Assembly: GCA_977006965.1 (NCBI GenBank)
Contig: OZ345364.1
Span: 1,178,001-1,242,000, forward strand
From: Phymatolithon calcareum
Lineage: Eukaryota; Rhodophyta; Florideophyceae; Hapalidiales
DNA length: 64,000 bases
Reading direction: 5' to 3'
Under the pieces are notes generated by a model. It saw only the letters and a program-made list of their open reading frames with translations, made no database searches and was not told the DNA's origin. Positions 32,445 through 44,343 of the stretch are shown one piece after another. The stretch's first letter is position 1. The number at the start of each line of letters is the position of its first letter. The translations under genes and the position numbers were made by a program.

Positions 32445-32504
32445 TGATTTTTAAAAGCCTCAGTCTTACGAACATACAGGCAAGCCTTCCTCAGTTACTG
32501 CTGA
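32445..32504 (+). repeat. Dispersed short repeat (U3)
   Basis: Equivalent of 9706-9765. Confidence 0.55.
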
Positions 32505-32725
32505 CCTAAGGATAACTGTCATGGATCGGCCCTTGTTTTACCCTTTGCGCGTACATTGCACTCTTGCCTCGCCCTCGCTTCGTCACAGTACCTTCTCCCA
32601 ACTCTCTGCCGTCCAGCGCTCTTGGATCCTTTCCGCCATTTCCATTGTCAGGCGCTGTGGGTGGAAAGAATCTACATCTGTCCCATTCGAATTCTTCACG
32701 GAATGCGTCAGGCTCGTCGAAGAGG

Positions 32726-33759
32726 ATGTACTTCTATAGATATAGACATCCTGATGGAGTCATAAGAACGATTCTTCGAGTAGATGGTGCCAAGATATGC
32801 TTTTCACTTCTCACAATGGTATGCCTACTTACCCAAAGTTCCGTAATCTACAACGGTCGTAAGGTTCTCCCCCACAACATGGAGAAGGGATTTGTTCGCC
32901 TGGAGAAGAGTGACCGTCACATTTGTGGAGGAGTTCTTATTACCTGGAAGCACGTTCTAACAGCAGCCTCATGCGTCAAGGACGATAACGTAGTATGTGC
33001 GCTTGTGGGAGCTCGAACTTGGGACGAATACTTGCTTAAGATGGAAGTTGAAAGCGTGAGCTTGCATGATGACTACAATGAATACACCCGAATGAATAAC
33101 CTTGCTCTGGTCTCATTAAAGAATCCGTCAATGTCCGCGATGATGAAATCTGGAATCTACCCTGTACCTGTGCTCTGGACGGGTTCCGACATGCATCGGC
33201 GACAGAAGGTATATGCCATGGGTTTGGAAAAATGAGAGAGAACGCTCATTTTTCGAACAGCCTTCGAAATGCCACTCTGTACAAGTTAGATATTTCCGCA
33301 TGTGAAGGACGCTACGACCTGAGTGGAAGTGAAAAGGATACCTTGTGTCTGGATGGATCGAAGTGTACGATATGTTATGGTGATGGAGGGGGACCTGTTA
33401 TGTTGTGGACAAGAGGGTATGACAATATTGTCAAGGCGCATGTAGTGGCAATTGTTACGGCGGTTTGGGAAGGTTCTTCGAGTTGCATTGCTGGGAACAA
33501 AGTATGATAATAGGTACTGTTTTAGAAGGTTCTTACGACTAAATTGCTCAAGCAGTGGGTAAATACAGACGATTCTGATTACAGTACAGCAGTGTTCCAT
33601 TATCCTGTTCAGAAATTTGTACGTTACTCTCCCTGTGACTCTCAGTTGGTGAACTGGATGCTCCGATCGCTGAATATCACCAGGGGAAGGTTACCAGATA
33701 TCACTCACTCGTTGCATACATTTATTTCAAGACTTCGAATTGTTAGAATCGAACCATAG
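32726..33759 (+). pseudogene. Trypsin-fold protease homologue without triad, frameshifted (U3)
   Basis: The frame from ATG 32726 runs to a stop after MGLEK at 33235. The second part, from 33232, is in another frame. The triad positions read AASC (Ser codon 32969-32971), NNLALV and GDGGGP. A stop in the segment before the intron and a weakened donor (GTAAAT at 33559, intron 54 nt to 33612) are private damage, as is a 2-nt loss in the last exon. Confidence 0.73.
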
Positions 33760-34964
33760 CCGACCCATCAATGTTCCCATCAATGTTCTTAATTGATCCT
33801 CTAGAGGTGCCGAAGATTGAATAAATGTGGGAAGAAGAAAAACAAAGTGAAACGAGCCCCGTCTCGGATGCCACAATTGAGAGGACGGCCTACTTCTCAA
33901 GTGCTGTTCTAAATCTGATGAGTTTTCAGAATACCGTTAATGGGGATCTAGAGTTTAGAAATTAATCATGGAACTGAGAGTTGGCAGTGGCTATATTCAA
34001 TGGTCCTCGAAATAGCAAGAAATAAGTGCGGACTAGCAGTTGACTTGCGTTGTGACCGGGACCACAGGCATGAATTGGTGCACAGCGGGCGCTGCTTATT
34101 TGATTCCATAGCTCAAGTATAAGACCTAAGCAGCATTGCGTGAAGTAGCGATGGGTGTAGATCACGGGCCGTGATCGGCGAAACGAAGGACCTTGCCGAC
34201 CGTTGGCGAAGTTGAGACGTGAGGTGCGGAGAGACGGCTGTGTGGAACATTGCACTCGTGGCAGCGGTGTACTACAAGAGAAGTTGCTGTCTCCAGTAAA
34301 ATCAATCAGTTATTGATTGTTGCACACTGCCTTTTATTGGTTGATTGGGTACCAGTCGGCTTGAGCAGTGCAGTGAAGGTAATTGTGATATGCCTCCTTA
34401 ATATCAATAACGTTGATTAAGTATCAAAGTCAATGGCCGATGAATCGTGATGTGTACTTTTTGTACACTTGGCACACAAGAACTGGAACGAATTTGTGGG
34501 AATTGTGGGTTTGAAGTTTGTACATGATTAATCAGTGTTTCGATGTTTCTGATTTTGACTAAATATTCAAATCGACTGAATTTACAACGTACACGATTCA
34601 TCAATCAGTCTGCCCTCGTAACCATCTGGGTAATCGATCGATCGACTTGAGAGAGAGCATGCAGATTTTCTCTCTTGAAGTGCTTTTGGAGATCTTACAT
34701 TATACAAATATTTATGTAGCATTATTCGTCCTTGTTGGCGTGTGTAGCTCTAAAATCTCGAGATTCGAAACACAGCAACTCACTGTTAGAATGTAGACAA
34801 CTGGGCCAAAGGGATTGGCCCCCCTGATCAGGAAGGATATCATAACACTCACCAGATGTGGTCTTTGGGCCGCCTTGATCATTGTTGTGCAATTTTGAAC
34901 TGCCTGTTTTAATTATTAGTGTAATTGAAATGCGTAGAGAGAAGCACAGAGTTAGAGGCGCGAG
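33760..34964. other. Spacer between U3 and U4 with junction deletion
   Basis: At about 33957 sequence corresponding to 11231 joins sequence corresponding to about 11792, so roughly 560 bp are missing. The palindrome site and the CGATTGATCGATATA boundary motif go with it. The rest is the divergent leader of gene 4. No supported gene. Confidence 0.6.
34779..34852. mobile_element. 64-bp TG...CA insertion with 5-bp duplication (U4 only)
   Basis: CTCAC (34779-34783) and CTCAC (34848-34852) flank 34784-34847, which starts TGTTAGAATG and ends CATAACA (5-bp terminal inverted TGTTA/TAACA). The other five units lack it. TG...CA ends with a 5-bp target duplication are the hallmark of LTR integration, but 64 bp is very short for a solo LTR. 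It could be a deleted LTR or a tiny nonautonomous element. Confidence 0.7.
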
Positions 34965-35228
34965 ATGCGTCAGTGGGAATTGTTTGGGAACACACAAGAA
35001 CAACCGCGTTGCAAAAACATCGAAGTAAACTCACGGTTTGAACTGTTTCCATCTTCCTCTTCCGAGGAGAAGAGAGCAAGCCGAGTTTGCGTCGGGGGTT
35101 ACGCGCCAGGTCCTGCGCGAGTCACGCTCCATCGAGTACCGCCGTCGCCAGGACAAAACCGCGCTCAGGAATCCGAAGAAGTCGCAGCCCGTCGATCGCT
35201 TTTCTTCCCGTTTTGTGGGTTTGTTTGA
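34965..35228 (+). CDS. Upstream 87-codon ORF (U4)
   Basis: The frame matches the 88-codon ORF of the other units, minus one codon by loss of one AAG repeat. The stop is unchanged. It ends 196 nt before the NLR ATG. Confidence 0.35.
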   Translation: MRQWELFGNTQEQPRCKNIEVNSRFELFPSSSSEEKRASRVCVGGYAPGPARVTLHRVPPSPGQNRAQESEEVAARRSLFFPFCGFV

Positions 35229-35424
35229 CCTGCCGTTCGGTCACTCGTACAAGTTCCCATCGGAAACACGAGGCACACAGGGAAAAAATTTCAATCGTTT
35301 TTTTCATATACGGGACAAACCACACCTGGTGCCCTCACCGCGCACCACTCCGACGACACCCCGAAGCTGCGCGACCTGCCGTTGTCACGAAGTGAGGCAA
35401 GATTACGTACAAAGTTTCTCTGCA

Positions 35425-38400
35425 ATGGAGCCCACCGGTTTCGGTCTCGGTGTTATCGCTGAGGCACGCACCCTCGCGACGAGCATCAAGAATCGCATTC
35501 AAAACTATCGCAAGGGTCCCGCGACATTTCTGTCATTAAATGAAAGCGTCGATCGGCTGGCAAGACACATCGAGGAGGTGGAGAAGCTTCTCCAAACGTT
35601 TCCAGATGTAGTGCCTGTCGATATTTCCGTTATTTTCAATGAAACATTCTCTGCTGTACGCGACAACCTCAAAGACGCGAATAGAACCATGGAGTCTTCT
35701 TTTTCAACGCCGTTTTCAAAAGGGAACAGCAGCTTAATGGGGAAACTGAGGTCTAGGGCTGTTCGCACGTTTCGGGCAAATGCATTGAACAATAAGATGG
35801 GTTATGTTGAAACGCAGGTGAAAGAAGCGTCAAACCAGCTCTTGCAACTGTCTTTGTCGCTTGGTACCGCACTCAAGATTGAGGGGAAGTTCAATGCTGA
35901 CAAGGACCAATACCGTCCCGTATCAAACACTCCAGCCCTTACCGATACCGTGAAGCTCGACTTTGATACCAAAGATGAGGAAGGGAAGCCCACAACTCTG
36001 GAGGGGATTCTTAAGCAAGCCGTTTTGTGCAATAAATCGTCAAGTGTTGTGACGGCGGCTGCTGGGGTGATGAAATCAGGGTTCGGAATTGTTGGGATGG
36101 CCGGGGTGGGGAAAACAGTGGCTCTCAAGGGACTGGGGTGGGACAAGGACGTTTGCCGCCGGTTTTCTGATGGCATTCATTTCATGACACTCGGTCAAGG
36201 CGCATCTCTTGAAATTGTTCTTCGAGAAATCGCAAATCTTTTGGCTCGAACAGGGGCAACTACACTTGTAGGAGCTGTGAAAGAGTCGACTTCACTTTGC
36301 GAAGCGGTTGACATGGCAGTGCCTTGGTTCGAGGGTAAGATCTGTCTTTTCCTCTTCGACGATATATGGCCGACGAAAACGTGCAAGACCGGTTTCTTGA
36401 GTGATCTGCGCCAGCTTGTGAGGCAAAGCCCTCAGAGTCGCATCGCGATAAGCACACGGAATGTTGAAATTGCTCAGTGTGCGGGTTCCATTGTGAAATT
36501 TGGCGCTCGAGATGCTTTCGGAACTGTGTCTCAGAACATTTTCTTTGCGCATGCCACAGGCGGTGCTCATCGAGGACCTTCTGCAACGCAAGAAGGAAAA
36601 CTCAGAAACAGTATCAGGAGAATCTTGGGGATATGCTGTGGATTACCTATCGCTCTTGCCGTGACCGGGAGTGCTGTCGCTTTTCTTACAAACGTGCACG
36701 GTGATTTTGAAAGAGCATGTGATGCATATGCGACACGGCTGGAAAAGAAGAAAGGCAGTCTCGGAGATGAGGAGACGATGGAAGGTATGAACTTGAACGC
36801 AAGTATTGTTCTGAGTCTGGAATTCTTAGAAGCTGAACTCCTGAAGTGGAAAGCGAAAGGGTGTCATGATATTGTGCATTCGATCACAGACCTTTACACA
36901 AGCCTGTGTGTGGTTGAAAATCAAGCGTGGATTCCGGTATCTGTGCTGGGACGGGTGTGGGGAATTGACGAAGACGGTGCTGCGGAGATTGCGAATATGT
37001 TTTGTGGAATGAGCCTATGCACGATTAATCTGCGACGAACATCAAGTGGGTGCTCCGAAGAGGCTGGGATTATGCTACATGACTTGCAACTTGAATTCTG
37101 TCGGAATCAGGCCATGGAAACGAAGAAGTCATCTTTTTGGCATGACCAGGTGCTAAATGGGTATCTACCAACATCGCATGAATCGATATGCGAAAGACCA
37201 AATGTACAATTATCGCAGGCCATTTTAAGCTTTACACCAAGGCCGTGGTGGTCGAAGTCTGTTCCAGAAGATGGTTACATTGAAATGAATGTTTGCAGGC
37301 ATTTGTCATGTGCCGGACATGATCTAGAATTGGGGGCGCTGATGCTGGAGGCACGATGGACGATATTGAGAGGAAAAGTCGGTGGAATCTTGGGATTGAA
37401 AACTGATTTCGAGGTATTCGAGAAGTGTTTCACGGAATTGAAAGGACGAGAAGACCGCGAAGCGGTTCGTTACATTATTCGAAGCTTTGAGAAAATATTC
37501 AAAGCTGTGCGGGTTTCGTGGGGAAGGCATGGGAAAGGATTTCGAGCATTTCAGTTTCAAGTATGCGGACGTCTCGTGAACATTGGAAAGTCGAACAATA
37601 TTGTGGAGACATACTTGAAGAGCATAGAGGCGAACACGCCAAAACCGTATTTGGCAGCTATGAGTCCTTTGTTTTCCGATGTTGACGGTGCGCAAATAAT
37701 GGAGATTCCGGTTGGACGTGATTGCAGATGTGTTGCTTGCTCACCATGTGGGCGATACGTTGCAGCTGCAGTGGATAATGATGTTGTGGTTGTGAACAGT
37801 AACACTGGTGAAATATTGAAGACTATGGTCTTTCCGGTTGTGACAAGCATAGCATTCCTTAGCGGGTCGACGAAAATCGTCTGCGGATCGTTCACGTTCA
37901 AGGTGATTGTGTGGACATGGGAGTCGTCAGACTCGCCTGTACAGATATTCGAAGGACACGACAACCCGGAGCTAAGATCAAGTGCAGTAGGCGTCTATGG
38001 TCAATTCATTATCTCAGCTTTACCTGATCTAACGGTAAGGGCTTGGGACACAGTTGCAGGTACGCAAGCATGGGAACTGGTTCAAAGCAGCTTCGTTGAC
38101 TGTCTTGCAATTTGTGCCGAGGACGGGAAGATTGCACTTGGTTTGGATGGCGGAGCGTTGAAGGTTCTGGATTGGGTCACAAAAGAAACTCTTTTCGAAG
38201 ATGCCGAGGCACATGAAGAACTGGTTGACTGTGTTTCTTTTAGTCCGAACGGTTCCTATTTGGCAACAGTATCACGGGACAAGAAAATTCGTCTGTGGAA
38301 TACTCAATCGTGGACAATCGAATGGTTCGAAGAACACGATGATTGGGTGAGAAGCGTTGCGTTTAGTCCTGATGGCAACCAAATTGCGTCAAGTTCTCGT

Positions 38401-39459
38401 GACGGCACCATTCGACTGTGGGACGTTGCATCTGGAAAGTGCGTGGGTGCCTCTCCACGAATAGGCGATTCGATGCAAAGTGTCTCATTCACTGCCGATG
38501 GGAAACGAATTGTTTCCGGGTCGGATGATGGCATTGTTCGGATTTGGGATGCACGCCTCGGAATTGAATCGGAAGAACAACGTTACGGACATAACGGTGA
38601 AGTTTTGGACATTTCAATCAGCGAAGATGGGTTAAGAATTGCATCCGCATCGGGGGATGGAACAGTGCGGTTGTGGGACTCGGAGACAGGGGACCAGGTC
38701 GGTGTAGCACTGGAAGGTCACGGGGACTGGGTGGGGTGCGTTTCATTCAGCCCTGACGGGCGAAGGTTGGTGTCGGGCTCAAGAGACAGAACCCTGCGGC
38801 TATGGGACACAGATACATATATGCAGATTGGGAGTCCATTTGAAGGACACTTAGATTTGGTACTGTGTGCTTCGTTTAGTCGTGATGGACGTCGAATTAT
38901 CTCGGGAGATATTGATGTTCGAGTATGGAATGCTGAAACACATGAGCAAATTGGGGATATACTGCAAAGACAAGGACAAGGCAGGGACGCTTATGTTAAT
39001 AATGTTGCCGAGAGCGCTGATGGATGTCACATTGTGTCTCGGGATATGGTTTACAGAACAATGATCTGGAACAGTGAATGCAGGGCGATAATCTGGACAT
39101 CAGAGGATGCTGAAAGCAGAGTTGAAAATGATGACATGGAAGATGAAAGCAATTCTGGCGACGATATCGCAAATGTATCAGGAACGGTTGGCAACGAAAT
39201 CGGTAACGATGAAGCTGAGAAGATTATTCGCAGCTGTGGCCGGCACACTCCGCGCCTGTGGCCAAGTTGTTTCCCAAAATATACAGTCGAGTTGTTCCGT
39301 GAGCGGGGCGGTGGTATGTTCACTAATGTGCTTGGCGAAAAGACTTTGCTCGGAGATATCCCATCCAGTTATAGGTGGGACTTCCATAAGGAGCGAAAGA
39401 TACTTGCAGTGGGGTTGGCTTCAGGAGATATTGCGAGATGTAAATTGATCACCGAATAA
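35425..39459 (+). CDS. NLR-like NB-ARC/WD40 protein (gene 4, A/B mosaic)
   Basis: The product has 1344 residues from ATG 35425. The N-terminal domain is type A (MEPTGFG; single LQLSLSL segment). The P-loop GMAGVGKT and the mid-protein segments are type B. Blades one to five of the variable series carry private top residues (GDSMQ, GDWVG). The sixth blade and the start of the seventh are identical to type A (LDLVL, SGDI, QGQGRDAY). It then diverges again (SRDMVYRT). The gene is therefore a chimera with both shared and unique specificity-type residues. The frame is open far upstream (to a TTG at 35038), but the family ATG is preferred. Confidence 0.93.
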   Translation: MEPTGFGLGVIAEARTLATSIKNRIQNYRKGPATFLSLNESVDRLARHIEEVEKLLQTFPDVVPVDISVIFNETFSAVRDNLKDANRTMESSFSTPFSKGNSSLMGKLRSRAVRTFRANALNNKMGYVETQVKEASNQLLQLSLSLGTALKIEGKFNADKDQYRPVSNTPALTDTVKLDFDTKDEEGKPTTLEGILKQAVLCNKSSSVVTAAAGVMKSGFGIVGMAGVGKTVALKGLGWDKDVCRRFSDGIHFMTLGQGASLEIVLREIANLLARTGATTLVGAVKESTSLCEAVDMAVPWFEGKICLFLFDDIWPTKTCKTGFLSDLRQLVRQSPQSRIAISTRNVEIAQCAGSIVKFGARDAFGTVSQNIFFAHATGGAHRGPSATQEGKLRNSIRRILGICCGLPIALAVTGSAVAFLTNVHGDFERACDAYATRLEKKKGSLGDEETMEGMNLNASIVLSLEFLEAELLKWKAKGCHDIVHSITDLYTSLCVVENQAWIPVSVLGRVWGIDEDGAAEIANMFCGMSLCTINLRRTSSGCSEEAGIMLHDLQLEFCRNQAMETKKSSFWHDQVLNGYLPTSHESICERPNVQLSQAILSFTPRPWWSKSVPEDGYIEMNVCRHLSCAGHDLELGALMLEARWTILRGKVGGILGLKTDFEVFEKCFTELKGREDREAVRYIIRSFEKIFKAVRVSWGRHGKGFRAFQFQVCGRLVNIGKSNNIVETYLKSIEANTPKPYLAAMSPLFSDVDGAQIMEIPVGRDCRCVACSPCGRYVAAAVDNDVVVVNSNTGEILKTMVFPVVTSIAFLSGSTKIVCGSFTFKVIVWTWESSDSPVQIFEGHDNPELRSSAVGVYGQFIISALPDLTVRAWDTVAGTQAWELVQSSFVDCLAICAEDGKIALGLDGGALKVLDWVTKETLFEDAEAHEELVDCVSFSPNGSYLATVSRDKKIRLWNTQSWTIEWFEEHDDWVRSVAFSPDGNQIASSSRDGTIRLWDVASGKCVGASPRIGDSMQSVSFTADGKRIVSGSDDGIVRIWDARLGIESEEQRYGHNGEVLDISISEDGLRIASASGDGTVRLWDSETGDQVGVALEGHGDWVGCVSFSPDGRRLVSGSRDRTLRLWDTDTYMQIGSPFEGHLDLVLCASFSRDGRRIISGDIDVRVWNAETHEQIGDILQRQGQGRDAYVNNVAESADGCHIVSRDMVYRTMIWNSECRAIIWTSEDAESRVENDDMEDESNSGDDIANVSGTVGNEIGNDEAEKIIRSCGRHTPRLWPSCFPKYTVELFRERGGGMFTNVLGEKTLLGDIPSSYRWDFHKERKILAVGLASGDIARCKLITE

Positions 39460-40158
39460 ATGACGATCAACTTCCATTACAACGATTGTGGTCGATAAAT
39501 TGAAACGAAATTGGGGTTTCCCTTTTGTTATTGGTATCCACAGACAGCATTGCAGGTAAAGAACAGTTTTTGAGGGTATCATGTGGTTCTGAGCGATTGG
39601 ATCGGAAGAATAAAAACGCTTTGAAGAAGTTTGTAGAGATGAACAGAGTAAAAATGGGAGAAATGAAGCGAGACGTGAAAAATTGAAAATGTGATCATTA
39701 TTTCTTTCTTGACTCAGTAGTTTTTGGTGCGAACTTAGTGTCAATTCACGGAAACGAGTTCGGTCGAAAGTAACATACAGTATTACCGTTGAAGCATACA
39801 TATCAAATCGTTTGTTTGTCCTTTTACTTCACGTTCTTTGCCATTTCGAAAATGATGTGCTATCAGCCTAAAAGTATTGCAATCAAAAAAATATGGGAAA
39901 ACATTGCTGGGCCTACGATGAATCCCTGAAGCACGAAAAATCGATTTGGAAAAATTGGGCATGGTACTCTTCTGATCGGTCAACTTCACAAATGAAGATG
40001 TGAATGGAGGGAAGCAATCCTCGGAGACTACGCATCTGTCGTGGAAGAGAGAAGAGAAAATCTCAAATGTCAATCAATGTCAGCAGCTATCTGTGAACAT
40101 TAACCGTAGTCAGTACCCATGAGTGACCACTCACGGTTCTTTGAGCTGCGATTGAGAG
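39460..40158. other. 3' spacer of NLR gene 4 (empty sites)
   Basis: Almost identical to 17224-17922, with AATAAA about 150 nt after the stop and neither type A insertion. No supported gene. Confidence 0.6.
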
Positions 40159-40804
40159 ATGTCGCTCGTCGCCGCGTTTATGCCGCCCTTTGCAATTGCA
40201 CACGGTCGCACCGCGCACGGCCGCGGCCGACTTGCGAACCGCCATGTGCCGCGCTCCCGGTACCGCGCGCGCGGTGTCGTCATCGCGCGGCTGTCGCCCT
40301 TCGACGGACCTTGCTTGCCCGACGTGCTCCCGGACGGGCTCGGCTGTCATGGCGCTTACGCGGAAAGAGGTGCCTTCCCTGACCGCACGTCCCCTGTTCT
40401 CGACAGCGGCTTTGCGGGCGGGGGTGGCAGAGACGACGGCGACGACGGCAGATTACCGCAGTCCATTGTTTTCCAACGACTTCATCTGGACGTCGAACCC
40501 TGATCGTGCCCCTCCCCGCGTCCAAACCGGTCGAAATTTTGTGACTGCCCTCAGATGTCGTTATCAAGAGGAGCGTCCTTTGCTGCACTGGGGCGCCCTA
40601 TTGGGTTTCCAATCGTCTCGTCACATGCAGATGCATTTTCAGCCTTTTCTTCAAATCGGGAAACAAGCAGGCAACAAAATGGAGAAGGTCGGAAGACTGT
40701 GGATTTGCCGTTGGCACATTCATCGCCAACGGGATGCTGACATGTCTGGAGGGGACAAAACAGGTTCGCGAGCAGTGTCAGCTGGACGTGCTATGATACA
40801 GTAG
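40159..40804 (+). pseudogene. RETICULATA-related protein, decayed, + strand copy (U4)
   Basis: Virtually the U2 copy at offset 22236. The N-terminal frame is 40159-40503 and the membrane block lies in another frame. Confidence 0.6.
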
Positions 40805-42014
40805 TGGTGAAGGATACTTGGGTCACCTGTTGAAGCCTATGATACAGTACGTGGATCCAGGTGGACTGCGGAAGAGCTGACGATGAGGAGGAACCCGGTA
40901 TGATAGGACGAGAGAACGCGTAGAGAGTGTTTGTAATTTACTCGAAAAAATATTTTAGATCTAAAACTGCTAATTTTCTCGAGTAAATTAGCCCCTTCAA
41001 ATCTTTAAAATTTGAAATTACGTTACGACTGAGCACTGCTGTTAAACCGCGTCTCCAACAAAAATCGCGCCGCAGGTGTGTTCACCCTGTCCGAATAACG
41101 CCGCCAAATACGATATCGTACTGTGCTACGCCGCTCTGCACGAACCCCCCGGCCCTACGAGTGAACGTTACGGTCTTCCCTCGCCATTTGATCACCCTTT
41201 TCTACCGTTGGGAGCTTGATCTCTTCGTTCCCGTCCTTCTCTTCCTTTGCCGACCTGCTAGCGAAGATCGCACAGTCGAAACCGCGGAAAAGTTCAACTT
41301 CCCCCCACTGGCGCCCGTCCACTTAGCACTGGCACCCGCGGAGTCGGATGAGATCATTGTACGCACTCGCTACATAGAGACCGCCGCAACTGGGCTCGCG
41401 GAGACGGACGCACTGACGGACGCGCTCCAAGCAGCCCACAGTCGCGATGCTGGGGGTGCATAAGCCGACGGGGGGGGGACCCTCACGGAGCCAGCGGCTC
41501 ATGGAGCTGCACACGTAGTGGGGGGAATTGATGACACGCGGCGAACGGCAAAGACGAGTGCGGAGGAGCTTCGCGTAGGCGGGATTGCTTTGTACGTGAG
41601 AACTTGTAGTGACGCGATAGCGGAGGAGGTGAAGACGCGGCGGGCTATGGAATAATGCGCAGACGTGCGCGTGGGCGAAACAAAGTCAACGAAGGGCAGA
41701 GAGAGGACTGGACAAGAGGGACGCGATTAGTACTCTGGATTGACGCGAAAGATGTGAGGTTTCGCTCGCTGAGAGACCGGGCCGCAGAAGCGGGCAGAAG
41801 GATCGCGGGCGGGATGTGGCGCCACGACTGCCCTCGCCCGCAACTATTTCGCGACGGGCGGCTACGCAGAACGCATTGGATGGCCTTGGGGCGTGGAGTT
41901 GGTCGCATTGACGGGTGCGCTCGAAAAAGAAAAACCTTGCTATCTCGGACTCACGGAAAAGAGCATCATGCTCGCGCAGGCAACGGAATTCGCGAAAACG
42001 ATGCGGAGCGGTTT
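40805..42014. other. GC-rich unassigned block (U4)
   Basis: As U2, with a G tract of 9. Open frames on both strands, none recognisable. Confidence 0.45.
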
Positions 42015-42816
42015 CTATGGTGCCGAACAAGGGGCATCTGCGCGGCGGATGCCATTGAGGCCTTTCCACGCGGTGTTGCCGACGAGGGAATAGGCGCAAC
42101 CCGCGACGGCGAACAGGGCACCCTTGTTGAGGAATGCGGCGGTGCTGCTGAGCAGTAAACAGCGGTCGTCAATGAAGACGATGACCCGGACCCGATACAA
42201 AGGTAGACGCGGAGGCGGTCGTGAAGGCGATTGTAGATAAGACCGAGGTGAGGAGGTAGACAAGGATGAAGTTGAGGTTGCCGCCGACGACGACGTCGCA
42301 AATCGCAAAGTCCAGCTCCTTCATGATGCCTTTCTCGCCAGGCGACCATGCCCGACGGCACCAACCCAACCCATCGTCGTCTCCACCACCATCTTAAACG
42401 GGAACGCGGCGTCCGCATCGCAGTGCTGCGCCCAATCGCCCCAGCAGTGCTCAAAGAAGCGCGACACTGCGCTCGACGTCACATGCATGTAGTTCGCAAC
42501 CTACGTCGCGCTGAGAGATGTTCTCTAGTGCGCGTCCCGCGGAAGGCACAACGGATTCCACCGAGTCGTTGTCATCGTCGCCTCCGCCACCCCCGCCCGC
42601 AAAGCGGCTCTCGAGAACAGGCGACGCGCGGTCAGGGAAGGCACCTTTTAGTGCGTAAGCGACATCGCAGCGGAGCCCGTCCCGGGGTACGTCGAGCAAA
42701 CAAGGTCCGTCGAAGGGCGACAGCCGTGCGATGACGACACCGCGCGCGTGCGGCGCGGGGAGCTCAGCAAAAGCAGTTGTGCGACCTTATTTTCGTCGCC
42801 GTCTCGGCGATCCCAT
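42015..42816 (-). pseudogene. RETICULATA-related protein, decayed, - strand copy (U4)
   Basis: As U2, including the early TAA in the leader. The DUF3411 blocks are out of frame with each other. Confidence 0.7.
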
Positions 42817-43027
42817 CGCCCCTTCGTTCTTCCAACTAATGTTTCTCTACTTGGATCGTCACCGCCGACTTCACTTGCTTCAACAACTGATGAAGCAGAT
42901 TACTTGTCGATTCATCAACTGATCCATCGCTATAACTGGGAATCAAGTCTCAACAGGGCCGCGACATTCAACCGCTCGCCGGGCTAGCCACTGTGCTCTC
43001 GTACTTCCGGCCCTGTGTTTTTAAGTT

Positions 43028-43087
43028 TGTTTTTTAAAAGCCTCAGTCTTACGAACATACAGGCAAGCCTTCCTCAGTTACTGCTGA
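43028..43087 (+). repeat. Dispersed short repeat (U4)
   Basis: Equivalent of 9706-9765. Confidence 0.55.
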
Positions 43088-43308
43088 CCTTAGGATAACT
43101 GTCATGGATCGGCCCTTGTTTTACCCTTTGCGCGTACATTGCACTCTTGCCTCGCCCTCGCTTCGTCACAGTACCTTCTCCCAACTCTCTGCCGTCCAGC
43201 GCTCTTGGATCCTTTCCGCCATTTCCATTGTCAGACGCTGTGGGTGGAAAGAACCTACATCTGTCACATTCGAATTCTTCACGGAATGCGTCAGGCTCGT
43301 CGAAGAGG

Positions 43309-44343
43309 ATGTACTTCTGTAGATATGCTGATGGAGTCATAAGAACGATTCTTCAAGCAGATGGTGCCAAGATATGCTTTTCACTTCTCACAATGGTATG
43401 CCTACTTACCCAAAGTTCCATAATCTACAACGGTCGTAAGGTTCTCCCCCACAACATGGAGAAGGGATTTGTTCGCCTGGAGAAGAGTGACCGTCACATT
43501 TGCGGCGGAGTTCTTATTACCTGGAAGCACGTTTTAACAGCAGTCTCATGCGTCGAGGACGATAACGTAGTATGTGCGCTCGTGGGAGCTCGAACTTGGG
43601 ACGAATACTTGCATAAGATGGAAGTTGAAAGCGTGAGCTTGCATGATGACTACGATGAATACATCCGAATGAATAACCTTGCTCTGGTCTCATTAAAGAA
43701 TCCGTCAAGGTCCGCGATGATGGAATCTGGAATCTACCCTGTATCTGTGCTCTGGACGGATTCCGACATGCATTGGCGACAGAAGGTATATGCTATGGGT
43801 TTGGAAAAATGAGAGAGAACGCTCATTTTTCGAACAGCCTTCGAAATGCCACTCTGTACAAGTTAGATATTTCCGCATGTGAAGGACGCTACGACCTGAG
43901 CGGAAGTGAAAAGGATACCTTGTGTCTGGATGGATCGAAGTGTACGATATGTTATGGTGAAGGAGGGGGACCTGTTATGTTGTGGACAAGAGGGTATGAC
44001 AATATTGTCAAGGCGCATGTAGTGGCAATTGTTACGGCGGTTTGGGAAGGTTCTTCGAGTTGCATTGCTGGGAACAAAGTAAAAGATATCATACTGTTTT
44101 AGAAGGTTCTTACGACTACATTACTCAAGAAGTGGGTAAGTACAAACGATTCTGATTACAGTACAGTACAGCAGTGTTCCATTATCCTTTTCAGAAATTT
44201 GTACGTTACTCTCTCTGTGGCCCTCAGTTGGTGAACTGGATGCTCTGATCGCTGAATATCACCAGGGGAAAGTTTCCAGATATCACTCACACTCGTTGCA
44301 TACATTTATTTCAAGACTTCGAATTGTTAGAATCGAACCATAG
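43309..44343 (+). pseudogene. Trypsin-fold protease homologue without triad, frameshifted (U4)
   Basis: Same damage as U2: stop after MGLEK at 43812, Ser-loop GEGGGP, His position replaced by Ser in AVSC. The intron sites are intact. The shared lesions show that the frameshift predates the U2/U4 duplication. Confidence 0.73.

Larger units (their letters stand above)
22740..33957 (+). repeat. Tandem unit U3 (type A)
   Basis: Type A unit with both 3' insertions. Its leader and the 5' two thirds of its NLR gene match U5 at offset 22237. Its right end is truncated: the junction to U4 at about 33957 lacks roughly 560 bp that are present at the other junctions. Confidence 0.95.
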
